Source of the DNA: Ectopseudomonas toyotomiensis
GTDB taxonomy: Bacteria; Pseudomonadota; Gammaproteobacteria; Pseudomonadales; Pseudomonadaceae
Direction of reading: 5' to 3'
Assembly (NCBI RefSeq): GCF_900115695.1
Contig: NZ_FOXK01000003.1
Coordinates: 310,001 to 374,000, forward strand
DNA: 64,000 bases
Each line of letters begins with the position of its first letter. Position 1 is the first letter of the stretch. This document shows, one piece after another, positions 50,540-59,223 of this stretch. The notes under the pieces were generated by a model, which saw nothing but the letters and a program-made list of their open reading frames with translations, did not search any database and had not been told where the DNA came from. The translations under genes were made by a program, and so were the position numbers.

Positions 50540-51700
50540 GTGCCTAACTATCACGCCTGGCCAGACGAAGTTCGTTCGAGCCCCTATGCCGACCAGTTGA
50601 GCCTGGGCTTTCGGCGATTGCGTTTTTCCCGCGCTCTCGAGCGTGAATATCGTGCGCACATGCTCGAGGACGGCTTCGAGCTCAAACGTATCGCGCTCTG
50701 CGTGGCCACGGTCATCTGGCTGGCCCTGACTGCGCTCGACATGTTGGTGGTGCCTGCATCACACCTGGGCTGGGTGATCGCCGTGCGCCTGGTGGTGCTG
50801 GTCATCCTGCTGGTTTGCGCGACCCTGATCCTGCGGCGTCGCCACAGCCATCTGCTGTTACCGCTGAGCATGACCTGCATCCTCGCGCTCGGTGTGGGGG
50901 CAGCGATGATTGTCGGTATCGCCCATCGCGCCGATCCCGGCTACCCCTACGAAGGTCTGTTGCTGGTGAGCATGGCGGCGTACTTTCTGGTCGGCCTGCG
51001 CTTGAGCGAGGCCCTTGCCTGTTCCCTGGTGATTTTGCTCGCCTATGTGCTGGCGGAATTGGCCGCAGGGCTGCCTGCTCCGAGGTTGATCAACAACCTG
51101 TTGTTCCTGGTCTTCGGCAATCTTATCGGCGCTGTTGGTTGCTACCTTCTGGAATACAAATCACGCGAGCATTTTCTGATCAGCCACCTGATGCAGCTGC
51201 TTGCCTACCACGACAGCCTGACCGGGCTGCATAACCGTCGTAGCTTCAATCGGCAGTTCGAGCGCCTGTGGCGCCAGGCGCAGCGTGACGGCATATCGAT
51301 TGCGTTGCTGCTCTGTGACATCGACCATTTCAAGGCCTACAACGACTGCTACGGTCACCAGGCTGGCGACGCGGCTTTGCAGCGTGTCGGCGCACTGATC
51401 GAGCAGGCGGCGCGGCGACCACTGGATATGGGCGTACGGCTTGGCGGTGAGGAGTTCGCGTTGCTGTTGTTCGACATCAGTGCCGATGAAGCCAGGCAAC
51501 GCGCCGAGGCCCTGCGCCATTCGCTGGAGGAGGCGGGCATCGCCCACCGCGGCTCCGATAGTGCCGATGTGCTGACGATGTCCATCGGCGTCGCCTGCCT
51601 GAGTCCGGATAGTCAGCCTGAATTGAGCCAGCTCTACGAGCAGGCTGACAGAGCGCTATACGAGGCCAAGGCTTTCGGACGTAACAGGGTGGCAGCCTGA
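50540..51700 (+). CDS. Membrane diguanylate cyclase (HsbD-like)
   Basis: A 386-residue protein with six hydrophobic segments (~55-205) and a C-terminal GGDEF domain. The active site RLGGEEFALLLF is intact, and DIDHFKAYNDCYGHQAGD carries the substrate-binding residues; no RxxD inhibitory site is obvious just before GGEEF (the residues read RRPLDMGVRLGG). It should make c-di-GMP. GTG 50540 is chosen for its GAGGTGAGG ribosome site; GTG 50510 would add ten residues. Gene order (recQ, this, MarR, FimV-like, plpD) matches the region around hsbD in P. aeruginosa as I recall it. It could supply the c-di-GMP read by LapD. Confidence 0.87.
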   Translation: MPNYHAWPDEVRSSPYADQLSLGFRRLRFSRALEREYRAHMLEDGFELKRIALCVATVIWLALTALDMLVVPASHLGWVIAVRLVVLVILLVCATLILRRRHSHLLLPLSMTCILALGVGAAMIVGIAHRADPGYPYEGLLLVSMAAYFLVGLRLSEALACSLVILLAYVLAELAAGLPAPRLINNLLFLVFGNLIGAVGCYLLEYKSREHFLISHLMQLLAYHDSLTGLHNRRSFNRQFERLWRQAQRDGISIALLLCDIDHFKAYNDCYGHQAGDAALQRVGALIEQAARRPLDMGVRLGGEEFALLLFDISADEARQRAEALRHSLEEAGIAHRGSDSADVLTMSIGVACLSPDSQPELSQLYEQADRALYEAKAFGRNRVAA

Positions 51701-51791
51701 GTTGCAGTCGGTGCGCAACGAGTCGGTCGCATTCTGCAACGCTCATGGCGCAATCTGCGCTTGCCCTGCGCATCGGGTTATGGCTAGCTGG

Positions 51792-51802
51792 CTAATAATT
51801 AG
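51792..51802. promoter_or_regulatory. Possible MarR operator
   Basis: The perfect palindrome CTAAT-A-ATTAG lies 30 bases upstream of the MarR start, a common place for an autoregulatory site. Confidence 0.4.
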
Positions 51803-51832
51803 TTTTTGACCTTTGTATGAGTCCGCTTGCCC

Positions 51833-52264
51833 ATGTCTTACCCCGATCAACATCGCTTTGCCATGCAGGTTGCCCAGCTATCCCGTGCCTGGCGTTCCGA
51901 ACTCGATAGACGCCTGGTAGGGCTGGGCCTGTCCCAGGCTCGCTGGCTGGTGCTGCTGCACCTGGCGCGCTTCAGCGAAATGCCGACCCAGCGTGAATTG
52001 GCGCAAAGCATCGGCGTAGAAGGGCCGACGCTGGCGCGTCTACTCGACAGTCTCGAAAGCCAGGGGCTGGTTACTCGCGTGGCGGTACCCGAAGACCGCC
52101 GTGCCAAGAAGATTGCGCTGCAGCCGGATGCGCAGCCTCTGATCGAGAAGATCGAAGCGATTTCCACCCAACTGCGCCATGAAGTCTTCGCCGGCATCGA
52201 CGAGGATGATCTGCGTCGCTGTCAGCAGGTGCACGCTCGAGTGCTCGGCAACCTGATGAAGTGA
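51833..52264 (+). CDS. MarR-family regulator
   Basis: A 143-residue winged helix regulator. The recognition helix region is PTQRELAQSIGVEGPTLARL, and the wing holds VPEDRRAKKIALQPD, the conserved D-x-R motif. N- and C-terminal helices form the dimer interface. ATG 51833 is preferred over TTG 51827. It resembles SlyA-type members. Likely targets are its own promoter, with a palindrome 30 bases upstream, and perhaps the neighbouring cyclase or FimV-like gene. A strong terminator follows directly. Confidence 0.9.
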   Translation: MSYPDQHRFAMQVAQLSRAWRSELDRRLVGLGLSQARWLVLLHLARFSEMPTQRELAQSIGVEGPTLARLLDSLESQGLVTRVAVPEDRRAKKIALQPDAQPLIEKIEAISTQLRHEVFAGIDEDDLRRCQQVHARVLGNLMK

Positions 52265-52281
52265 ACCGCCTGAACTGTCAA

Positions 52282-52311
52282 AAATCCGATCATTTTTTGA
52301 TCGGATTTTTT
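52282..52311 (+). terminator. Rho-independent terminator
   Basis: Perfect 11-base arms AAATCCGATCA and TGATCGGATTT with a short T loop and a T run, directly after the MarR gene. Confidence 0.88.
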
Positions 52312-52542
52312 CTGTGCCTAATTTTTGACTGATTCAGCTTGATGGCACTGTGCTTTCGTCGGCAAACTGGCGTCCAAGCCGCTACTTTGTGAATTAGTAG
52401 CCATAATGCAATTCGAGACGGCCTCGACAAGGACCTTGTCACCTGTTCTCGGAACTATCAAGGGCGCCAGCCTCCCGGCCAAGGGAAGCTCAGACAGGAA
52501 GTCGAGGAGGTGGCGTTCGAGCCGGATAACCCTGGAGGTCAC

Positions 52543-54645
52543 ATGGCTCGGGTGCGTCAATTAATGTTGGGTCTGGCGTCGGGGTCTGCCCTCTATTCGG
52601 GAATGGCACCGGCGCTTGGTTTAGGTGAGATCACGCTACATTCGGCGCTGAATCAGCCTTTCGAGGCCGAGATCGAGCTGCTGGAGGTGGGTGATCTGGG
52701 CGCGCAGGATCTGCGTGTCGGTCTGGCGCCCGCCGAGGTGTTCAGTCGTTCGGGCGTCGAGCGCTTCTACTTTCTCAACGATCTGCGTTTCACCCCGCTT
52801 CTGCAGGGTTCACGTAGCGTGATCCGCGTGGTGTCGAACCGTCCGGTGCGTGAGCCATACCTGAACTTCATCGTCGAAGTGGCGCGTCCCAATGGCCAAC
52901 TTCTGCGTGAGTACACCGTGCTGCTGGATCCTCCCGGCTCTTCGGCTTATTCCGCCGTGGCTGCGCCAAGCGCTACGGCGCCTTCGCAACCCTCTACTCG
53001 CGCCGCGGCATCGCTCTCGCCGGTCAGCACGGTCACGCCACCGAGGGCATCGGCTGGGCACCGTCATCAGGTCAGCCGTGGCGACAGCCTCTGGTCCATC
53101 GCCGCGCGCCTGCGTGAGCAGGGCAGTACGCTATCTCAGCAGGCGCTGATGGAGGGCATTCTTGCCCTCAACCCGAATGCCTTTGCTGGCGGTGATCCAG
53201 GTCGTCTACAGGCTGGCGCCGACCTGCTGCTGCCGGATGCCGCCCGTGCGGAGGCTGTCCAGCCGACCGCTGCTCCGGTCGCTGCCGAGGCCGCACCTGC
53301 GCTCGCTGAAAATACTGCCGAAGGGCCCGTGAGCGCGCCTCTGGCTGCCCTGGAGCCAGCACCGCAGCCAACCGAAAGCCTGGAGCTGCTGGCCGAGAGG
53401 CAGCGCCAGGTCGATCTGGAGCTGGCCAACCAGGCTGCGGAAAATCTGCAGCTGCAACAAGGCTTGGCGCAACTGCAATTGCAACTGCAGCAGTTGCAGG
53501 AGCAATTGGCGCAGAAGGATGCTCAGTTGGCTGAGCTGACTACGCGTACGCCCGCCGAGCCGGTCGCCCAGCCCATTACCGCCGCGCCGGTCAGTGTCGA
53601 GGAGCCCGCGGCAGCAGAGCGCGGCTGGTGGTCGACACTGTTTGCCGGTGGTATTGGGCTTCTGCTGTTGCTCGGTGCGCTTTTCTGGGCCGGGCGGCGG
53701 CGTGGCGAGAAAGCCAGGCCGGTGGTGCAGGTACAACCTAAGGCGCAGCCACCTCAGCAACCGCCTCGTCCCCAACTCGCGGCGGTTGCCGCTGCCGTTG
53801 GCGCCGCTCCGGTGGCCAAGGCAGTACCAGCGCCGGCTCCAGTGCGTGCGCAAGGGCCGGTCGACCCGCTCGAGGCTGCCAATGTCTACATTGCCTACGG
53901 TCGCGTCAGCGAGGCGCGTGGTGAGTTGAGCAAGGCGCTGGCTCAGGACCCGCAGCGCAACGATCTGCGCTTCCGTCTATTGGAAGTTCTGGCGCTGTTG
54001 GGTGACGGGGCGGGCTTCGCGCGTGAGGAGGCCGTGCTGCGCGCCGAGGCGTTCGACGCCGCACGCATCGATGCCTTGAAGGCGCGTCATCCTGATCTGC
54101 GGGTGACTCAGCAGGTACCGACCGAGGCTGTCGCTGCGCCGCAGCCTGCGGCAGCACCTGCGACCGAGCCTGATTTTCAGCTCAACCTCGACGACCTGTC
54201 GCTGGATGCCGACTGGGATCTGGTCAGCCCGTTCCCTGCAACTGCCAAGGCCAAGGCCAAACCCAAGGCCGCTGCTGAGCCGGAGTTCGATGCGTCGTTC
54301 GCCAGCAATCTGCAGGAGCTGCCTGAGGTGTTCGAACTGCATCATGAAGACGAGCAGTTGAGCGCCTTCGGTGAGATGGAAATGGTGCTTAGTGATGAGG
54401 TGCCGGCGCTGGATGACAACTTCCTCGACGCTTTCGCCGGTGATGCCGATGCCACCGCTGCTCTGCAGGGCGACATCGACCACCTGGCGGGCAATCCGGA
54501 GCACATGGCCCAACTCAACCAGGCGCTGGCCTATATCAAACAGGGCGATATCGCCACCGCCTGCGACATCCTCAACGAGGTGATCGACCACGGGGATGAC
54601 GAGCAGAGGAAGGCCGCGCGCCAGTTACTGGCGGAAATCGCCTGA
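52543..54645 (+). CDS. FimV-like LysM-domain membrane protein
   Basis: A 700-residue protein with FimV architecture but shorter than FimV proper. It starts at ATG 52543 behind GGAGG. The N-terminal periplasmic part includes GLGEITLHSALNQPFEAEIE, the FimV signature, and a LysM domain (HQVSRGDSLWSIAARLREQG). A Gln/Leu coiled coil precedes one membrane helix (LFAGGIGLLLLLGALFWAG) near residue 375. The cytoplasmic part is Ala/Pro-rich, with TPR-like ANVYIAYGRVSEARGELSKAL and the FimV C-terminal motif (MAQLNQALAYIKQGDIATAC). FimV-type proteins act in type IV pili and polar organisation. A role with the neighbouring cyclase and PlpD is unproven. Confidence 0.88.
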   Translation: MARVRQLMLGLASGSALYSGMAPALGLGEITLHSALNQPFEAEIELLEVGDLGAQDLRVGLAPAEVFSRSGVERFYFLNDLRFTPLLQGSRSVIRVVSNRPVREPYLNFIVEVARPNGQLLREYTVLLDPPGSSAYSAVAAPSATAPSQPSTRAAASLSPVSTVTPPRASAGHRHQVSRGDSLWSIAARLREQGSTLSQQALMEGILALNPNAFAGGDPGRLQAGADLLLPDAARAEAVQPTAAPVAAEAAPALAENTAEGPVSAPLAALEPAPQPTESLELLAERQRQVDLELANQAAENLQLQQGLAQLQLQLQQLQEQLAQKDAQLAELTTRTPAEPVAQPITAAPVSVEEPAAAERGWWSTLFAGGIGLLLLLGALFWAGRRRGEKARPVVQVQPKAQPPQQPPRPQLAAVAAAVGAAPVAKAVPAPAPVRAQGPVDPLEAANVYIAYGRVSEARGELSKALAQDPQRNDLRFRLLEVLALLGDGAGFAREEAVLRAEAFDAARIDALKARHPDLRVTQQVPTEAVAAPQPAAAPATEPDFQLNLDDLSLDADWDLVSPFPATAKAKAKPKAAAEPEFDASFASNLQELPEVFELHHEDEQLSAFGEMEMVLSDEVPALDDNFLDAFAGDADATAALQGDIDHLAGNPEHMAQLNQALAYIKQGDIATACDILNEVIDHGDDEQRKAARQLLAEIA

Positions 54646-54666
54646 CCGCCTCTGCTGCTGCATCTG

Positions 54667-54698
54667 ACGAGGCCGCGCATATGCGCGGCCTCGTCGTT
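54667..54698. terminator. Palindromic terminator between convergent genes
   Basis: Perfect 14-base arms (54667-54680 and 54681-54694) that can form a long hairpin between the FimV-like gene and plpD. The T run is weak, so efficiency is uncertain. Confidence 0.65.
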
Positions 54699-56885
54699 TC
54701 AGAAGCTCTTGCCCAGGTTCAGGTACAGCGCCTTTTCCCGCTCGTCGTTGAAGCCGTAGCTGAAGTTCAGCGGGCCCAGCGGCGTATCCAGACCAAGGAA
54801 GATGCTGGCTGCGTTGATGTAGCCGCTGTCGAAGGCATTGTCGTTGTTCCAGGCGCGGCCGCGCTCCAGCGACAGGCCCAGGTATAGCGGGAAGTTCAGC
54901 GGCAGCATCGAGGTTTGCGTCATGCGCCGGTAGTAGATCATCCGCGCCAGCGCCATGTTCTGGCCGCTCAGCGAGTCCTGGCGAAAGCCCGACAGCTCCT
55001 GGGCGCCACCGAGAATGAAGCCCGAGGTGACCACTTCCGCCTCATCCAGGGTGCGTCCGTAGCGCCCACCGAACAGCCAGGTGTTGGGGCCGTGGCTGTA
55101 GGCCTTGTCCAGCTTCAGCTGCCATTGCCGATATGCCTCGTCCGAACCCAGCCCGCGGTCATACTTGCGCAGCATCAGGCCGATGTCCTCGCCGGTACGC
55201 GGGAAGTCGAGGTTGTCCAGGGTGTCGAAGGAGTACAGCAGCTCGTAATACCCCTCGCTGAAACTGAAGCTGGGCAGATCGCGCTCGCCTACGCGGACAT
55301 CCGCCTCGCCCCAGGCCTGAGCGATGCCGAAACGAATCTCGCCGTTGTTGGCAATCTGCCGGCCCAGATTGAGGCCATAGCCGTAACGCTCCAGGCGGTA
55401 TTCGGCGATGGGATCGTTGTCCAGGATCGCTTCGACGTTCTGTGCCTCGCCGAACAGGTAGGGCGCGACGAAGTAGCGCGAGCCGGCGTCCAGCGGTTGA
55501 TAGAACTCGCTATAGAGCTCCTGACGGTCACCCAGCTGCAGGCGTGTCAGCCATTCGGCGCCGAGCTCGTTGATGCCGTTGACGCGGTAACTGGCGCCGA
55601 TGTTGAAAGCGCTGTCGCCACGCATGTCATCGGACAGGTTCAACCCCAGACGCAGGTAGTCGGTGCCGGTGCGTTTGCCGCGGGCATCGATCACCAGTGC
55701 ACTGCCGCGCTCGTCCAGTGGCTCTACCCGGTATTGCACGCGCTCGAAGTAGTCCAAGCCGTAAAGGGTGCCCATGTCTTTCTGCAGGCGATCCATGTCC
55801 AGTGGCTCGCCAAGCGGTTGGCGAATATGCCGGCGAATCACCGCATCGCCGACTTTCGAGTCGTTTTCCACCTGGATCTCGCGGATCACCGGTGTGCGCT
55901 GTTCGCGCGAGCGCGCCATGGCCAGTGCCGGATTGCCGGCGCTGCTGGTACGCAAACGAGCCAGGCGCTCGGCCTGAATCTGCGTGGCGCGATAACCGGC
56001 GTCGATCATCTGTTCGCCACGATTGAAGTCGGCGACGCCGAAGCCGGCCAGTGGCGGCTGGATCAATACGTCGTCCGCCTCCAGCGTTTCGAGTTGAGCC
56101 TCGGAGTTCTTGCGCATCATCAGGTTGATCGACTGGTTCATCACGTCGACCACGGTGAGCAGCTCTTTGGCCGGTTTCAGTGGCATACCCAGGTCGACGA
56201 CGATGACGTGATCGACACCCATCTGCCGTGCGACGTCGATTGGCACGTTGTTGACCATGCCGCCGTCGACCAGCAGGCGGCCATCTACTTCCACCGGGGC
56301 GAACACCGCCGGGATCGACATACTGGCGCGCATCACCTGCGGCAGGTGGCCGCTGCTCATGATCACCTGTTCACCCGTGACCACATCGGTGGCCACGGCG
56401 CGATAGGGGATCGGCAGATGATCGAAATCGCGGGTGGCGCTGCGATGCACCAGCAGGCTTTCCAGCAGCAGCGCCAGGTTCTGGCCCTGGATCACGCCCA
56501 GCGGCAGGCCAAGGCTGCCGTCGTCGCGAAAACTGAGTTTCTGTTTGATCAGAAAATCACGGTCGTCCTGCTTGCGGCGAAAGGGGATGTCCTCGCGTGG
56601 CGGTGAGTCGGACAGCGCCTGTTGCCAGTCCAGTTCCAGCGCCAGGCGCTCAAGCTCCGCCACCGAATAGCCGGCGGCATAGAGCCCGCCGACGATGGCG
56701 CCCATGCTGGTGCCGGCGATGGCGTCGATGCGAATACCTTGTTCCTCCAGGGCCTTGAGCACACCAATGTGTGCCAGGCCGCGAGCGGCGCCGCCCGACA
56801 GCACCAGACCGACACGTTCGGCAGCGACGACGGGCAGGCTGGACAGGGCGAACAGGCAGAGCAGCGAAAAGAGCAGGCGGCGCAT
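54699..56885 (-). CDS. plpD: Patatin-like type Vd autotransporter PlpD
   Basis: A 728-residue secreted lipase of the type V(d) class; the length equals P. aeruginosa PlpD as I recall it. A signal peptide (MRRLLFSLLCLFALSSLPVVAA) precedes the patatin domain: oxyanion loop SGGAARGLAHIGVL, nucleophile GTSMG (Ser60) and Asp207 in LLVDGGMVNNVP. One POTRA-like domain (VIREIQVENDSKVGDAV) and a 16-strand-type barrel follow, ending in a terminal Phe (LNLGKSF) typical of outer-membrane proteins. ATG 56885 is chosen over 56912 because it gives the clean signal peptide. It should display or release phospholipase A1-type activity. Confidence 0.95.
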   Translation of the reverse strand: MRRLLFSLLCLFALSSLPVVAAERVGLVLSGGAARGLAHIGVLKALEEQGIRIDAIAGTSMGAIVGGLYAAGYSVAELERLALELDWQQALSDSPPREDIPFRRKQDDRDFLIKQKLSFRDDGSLGLPLGVIQGQNLALLLESLLVHRSATRDFDHLPIPYRAVATDVVTGEQVIMSSGHLPQVMRASMSIPAVFAPVEVDGRLLVDGGMVNNVPIDVARQMGVDHVIVVDLGMPLKPAKELLTVVDVMNQSINLMMRKNSEAQLETLEADDVLIQPPLAGFGVADFNRGEQMIDAGYRATQIQAERLARLRTSSAGNPALAMARSREQRTPVIREIQVENDSKVGDAVIRRHIRQPLGEPLDMDRLQKDMGTLYGLDYFERVQYRVEPLDERGSALVIDARGKRTGTDYLRLGLNLSDDMRGDSAFNIGASYRVNGINELGAEWLTRLQLGDRQELYSEFYQPLDAGSRYFVAPYLFGEAQNVEAILDNDPIAEYRLERYGYGLNLGRQIANNGEIRFGIAQAWGEADVRVGERDLPSFSFSEGYYELLYSFDTLDNLDFPRTGEDIGLMLRKYDRGLGSDEAYRQWQLKLDKAYSHGPNTWLFGGRYGRTLDEAEVVTSGFILGGAQELSGFRQDSLSGQNMALARMIYYRRMTQTSMLPLNFPLYLGLSLERGRAWNNDNAFDSGYINAASIFLGLDTPLGPLNFSYGFNDEREKALYLNLGKSF

Positions 56886-56956
56886 GGTGGATTCCGGCAG
56901 GAGCAGAGACAAAGGCCGTTATTATAGGCATCAAGCCCCACAGTAGAGCCGCTGCC

Positions 56957-57241
56957 ATGCCCGATCAGAAGCCCGAAATCGTCATCACCTATTGCACCCA
57001 GTGTCAGTGGCTGCTGCGCGCCGCGTGGCTGGCTCAGGAACTGCTGAGTACCTTTGCCGACGAGCTCGGCCGGGTCAGCCTGGAGCCGGGCACCGGCGGC
57101 GTGTTCCGCATCCTCTGCGATGGCAAGCAGATCTGGGAACGCAAGGCCGATGGTGGTTTCCCAGAGGCCAAGGTGCTCAAGCAGCGAGTGCGCGATCTGA
57201 TCGCCCCGACCCGCGACCTGGGCCATAACGACCGCCCTTGA
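56957..57241 (+). CDS. SelT/SelW/SelH-family (Rdx) protein
   Basis: A 94-residue thioredoxin-like small protein. The redox motif C-T-Q-C is at residues 13-16 (ITYCTQCQWLLRAAWLAQEL), in the place of the selenocysteine motif of eukaryotic relatives. The second family block is GTGGVFRILCDGKQIWERK and GGFPEAKVLKQRVRD. It is cytoplasmic, and its partner is unknown. Divergent from plpD with a 71-base gap. Confidence 0.9.
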   Translation: MPDQKPEIVITYCTQCQWLLRAAWLAQELLSTFADELGRVSLEPGTGGVFRILCDGKQIWERKADGGFPEAKVLKQRVRDLIAPTRDLGHNDRP

Positions 57242-57355
57242 TCGGATACGTATCAGAAGCTTTACCCCCTCTTTACACAGGGCTTACCCCGCTCCTGCGA
57301 GTGCGCACGAATAATTTGCCTTGAGCCGCTATGGCCATTCTGTGAGAGGTGAAGT

Positions 57356-57850
57356 ATGTCGCTGCAACGCTCCGTGATCCTGGCATTGATGAGTCTGGTG
57401 CTTTCTGCCCAGGCGCTGGCAGGCCCGCCTGGTCCTGGTGGGTCTGCTCCGGGTGGCCCTGGTTGGGGTAAGTGGGGCCCCGGTCCCGGCGGTCATCGCC
57501 ATGGTTTGCCGGAGGGCGCTCGTGAGCTATGGATCGGCAGTGCGCTGTACTTTGTCGCAGCAGGCACCTACTACCAGTGGAACGTCAATGCCCAGCGCTA
57601 TGAGGTCGTCACACCGCCGCCAGTCATACAGGGCAATAGTATCGCCAGCTATGAAGTGATCGCCTATCCAGCCAGCGGACAGAGTGTCGAGCAACAGGGG
57701 CGTGATCGATATGAGTGCCACGGCTGGGCCGTGGGACAGAGCGGTTTCGACCCTGCCACCACAACCCGTCCAGTAGGTGCCGACTCCACCGAGCGTTATC
57801 GCCGGGCGTTGAGCGCCTGTCTGACGGGGCGTGGTTACAGCGTCAACTGA
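57356..57850 (+). CDS. Secreted DUF6515-like protein
   Basis: A 164-residue exported protein. A signal peptide (MSLQRSVILALMSLVLSAQALA) leads to a Gly/Pro-rich stretch (about residues 23-50). Next comes the family block YFVAAGTYYQWNVNAQRYEVVTPP (in part) and a C-terminal RYECHGWAVGQSGFDPA with a cysteine pair (YECH and LSACL). The family is common in Pseudomonas and has no known function. GAGAGGTG precedes ATG 57356. It stands alone between the SelW-type gene and the convergent DMT gene. Confidence 0.8.
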   Translation: MSLQRSVILALMSLVLSAQALAGPPGPGGSAPGGPGWGKWGPGPGGHRHGLPEGARELWIGSALYFVAAGTYYQWNVNAQRYEVVTPPPVIQGNSIASYEVIAYPASGQSVEQQGRDRYECHGWAVGQSGFDPATTTRPVGADSTERYRRALSACLTGRGYSVN

Positions 57851-57886
57851 TCAGCAGGGCTGCGCTGCAGCAAGGCGTTCCGGGCG

Positions 57887-58738
57887 TCAGCGCGCCATCC
57901 GCGCCGAAACGAAGATCGCGCTGACGATCAGCACGCCTCCGGCCAGCATGCGCAGCGTCGGCTGCTCGCTGAACAGCCACCAGGCGAACAGAATCCCGTA
58001 GACCGGCTCCAGAGCGAAGATCACTGCCGTAGTGCGCGCCTTGAGCACGCGCAGGCTGGCGACGAACAGGCTGTGCGCCAGGCCTGTGCAGAAGATGCCG
58101 AGCATGGCCAGCCACAGCCAGTCCACCGCGTGCACACTGGGCAGCAGCGGCCAGGCCAGCGGCAGGAAGCACAGCAGTACCGTGATGTTCTGGTACAGCG
58201 CGGCCTTTACCGGGTCGAGGCCACGGGTGCTGGCGCGATTGAGCAGCGACAGCAGGGCGAAGAGAAAGCCCGACAACACCGCCCACAGCAATCCGACTGT
58301 GGCGTCACTGTTCAGGCTGAACTCGGGCGTGACCAGGATCAGCCCCACGCATACCACGCCGACCATGGCGAACTCGCCGGGGCGGGTGCGCTCGCGAAAC
58401 AGCAGGCCCTCCAGCAGTACGGTGAAGGCTGGGAAGCTGGCGAAGCCGAGGGTGGCGATGGCCACGCCGGAGACCTTCACCGCCTCGAAGAAGGTGACCC
58501 AGTGCGTGCCCAGTAGCAGGCCGCCGAGTGCCAGCAGAGCCATCTGCCGCAGGCTCGGACGAACTGCATTGCGGCTGCGCCAGAGCACCGCAGCCAGGCC
58601 CAGGGCGAGCACGGCGAAGAACGCGCGGCCGCCTGCAATCATGTTCGGCGTGGTCGCCGCGAGTTTGCCGAAGATGCCTGACAGGCCGAACAGCAGGGCA
58701 CCCAGGTGAATCGCCAGCAGGGCGTTACGTTCCGTCAT
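57887..58738 (-). CDS. EamA/DMT-family transporter
   Basis: A 283-residue protein with ten hydrophobic segments in two EamA repeats (LLAIHLGALLFGLSGIFGKL at the start, GLLWAVLSGFLFALLSLLNR in the middle). PVYGILFAWWLFSEQP is the usual penultimate-helix block. Its ATG overlaps the stop of the upstream csaA-like gene by four bases, so they are translationally coupled. It should export a small metabolite; the substrate is unknown. It is not a close copy of the DMT protein at 10691. Confidence 0.9.
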   Translation of the reverse strand: MTERNALLAIHLGALLFGLSGIFGKLAATTPNMIAGGRAFFAVLALGLAAVLWRSRNAVRPSLRQMALLALGGLLLGTHWVTFFEAVKVSGVAIATLGFASFPAFTVLLEGLLFRERTRPGEFAMVGVVCVGLILVTPEFSLNSDATVGLLWAVLSGFLFALLSLLNRASTRGLDPVKAALYQNITVLLCFLPLAWPLLPSVHAVDWLWLAMLGIFCTGLAHSLFVASLRVLKARTTAVIFALEPVYGILFAWWLFSEQPTLRMLAGGVLIVSAIFVSARMAR

Positions 58739-59070
58739 GCCAGGCGCGCACCGTTGGGCAATGGCTGGTCGAAACCGGCGAGGACGACGCGGTTGTCGCT
58801 GTCATAGACACCGGTGACCAGCACTTCCGAGCGCACCCCGGCGATGCGCTTGGGGGCGAAATTACACACGCACAGCACCTGGCGACCAATCAGCTCGCCA
58901 CAGCTGTAGTGCGCGGTGATCTGCGCGCTGGAGGTCTTGATGCCCCGTTCGCCGAGATCCACATCCAGCACGTAGGCCGGCTTCACTGCCTTGTCATTGG
59001 GACGAGCGCTGCGAATGGTGCCGACGCGCAGCTCCACTTTCTCGAAATCCTGCCATTCGATGGTTTGCAT
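58735..59070 (-). CDS. csaA: CsaA-like tRNA-binding protein
   Basis: A 111-residue single-domain OB-fold protein, like the C-terminal tRNA-binding domain of methionyl-tRNA synthetase. Family blocks are FEKVELRVGTIRSA, AYVLDVDLGE, SSAQITAHYS and QVLCVCNFAPKRIAGVRSE. It probably binds structured RNA as a dimer; a chaperone role was proposed for CsaA elsewhere. It is translationally coupled to the DMT transporter downstream, a pairing whose meaning is unclear. Confidence 0.88.
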   Translation of the reverse strand: MQTIEWQDFEKVELRVGTIRSARPNDKAVKPAYVLDVDLGERGIKTSSAQITAHYSCGELIGRQVLCVCNFAPKRIAGVRSEVLVTGVYDSDNRVVLAGFDQPLPNGARLA

Positions 59071-59186
59071 GGGGTACTCCTCGATAATGCGGCGCAGTCT
59101 AGGCGGCGCAGACGATAGCCGTCTGTCGCGGGAGTGATGAGTTTTGTCGCCAGGCTATCGAGGCTACGTGCGGGCATCGCTAACGG

Positions 59187-59216
59187 CCGGTGCGCACGGC
59201 GCACCCTACGGCTCGT
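59187..59216. repeat. REP-like unit
   Basis: GGTGCGCACGGCGCACCCTA, the same unit as at 29233, in the gap between csaA and the AraC gene. Confidence 0.65.
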
Positions 59217-59223
59217 GTACTGG

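Noticed and set aside
52318..52560. 80-codon minus-strand ORF upstream of the FimV-like gene
   Set aside because: It covers the ribosome site and start of the FimV-like gene, has no ribosome site of its own that I can see, and resembles nothing.
54915..56606. 563-codon plus-strand ORF opposite plpD
   Set aside because: Shadow of PlpD, whose catalytic residues and length are right.
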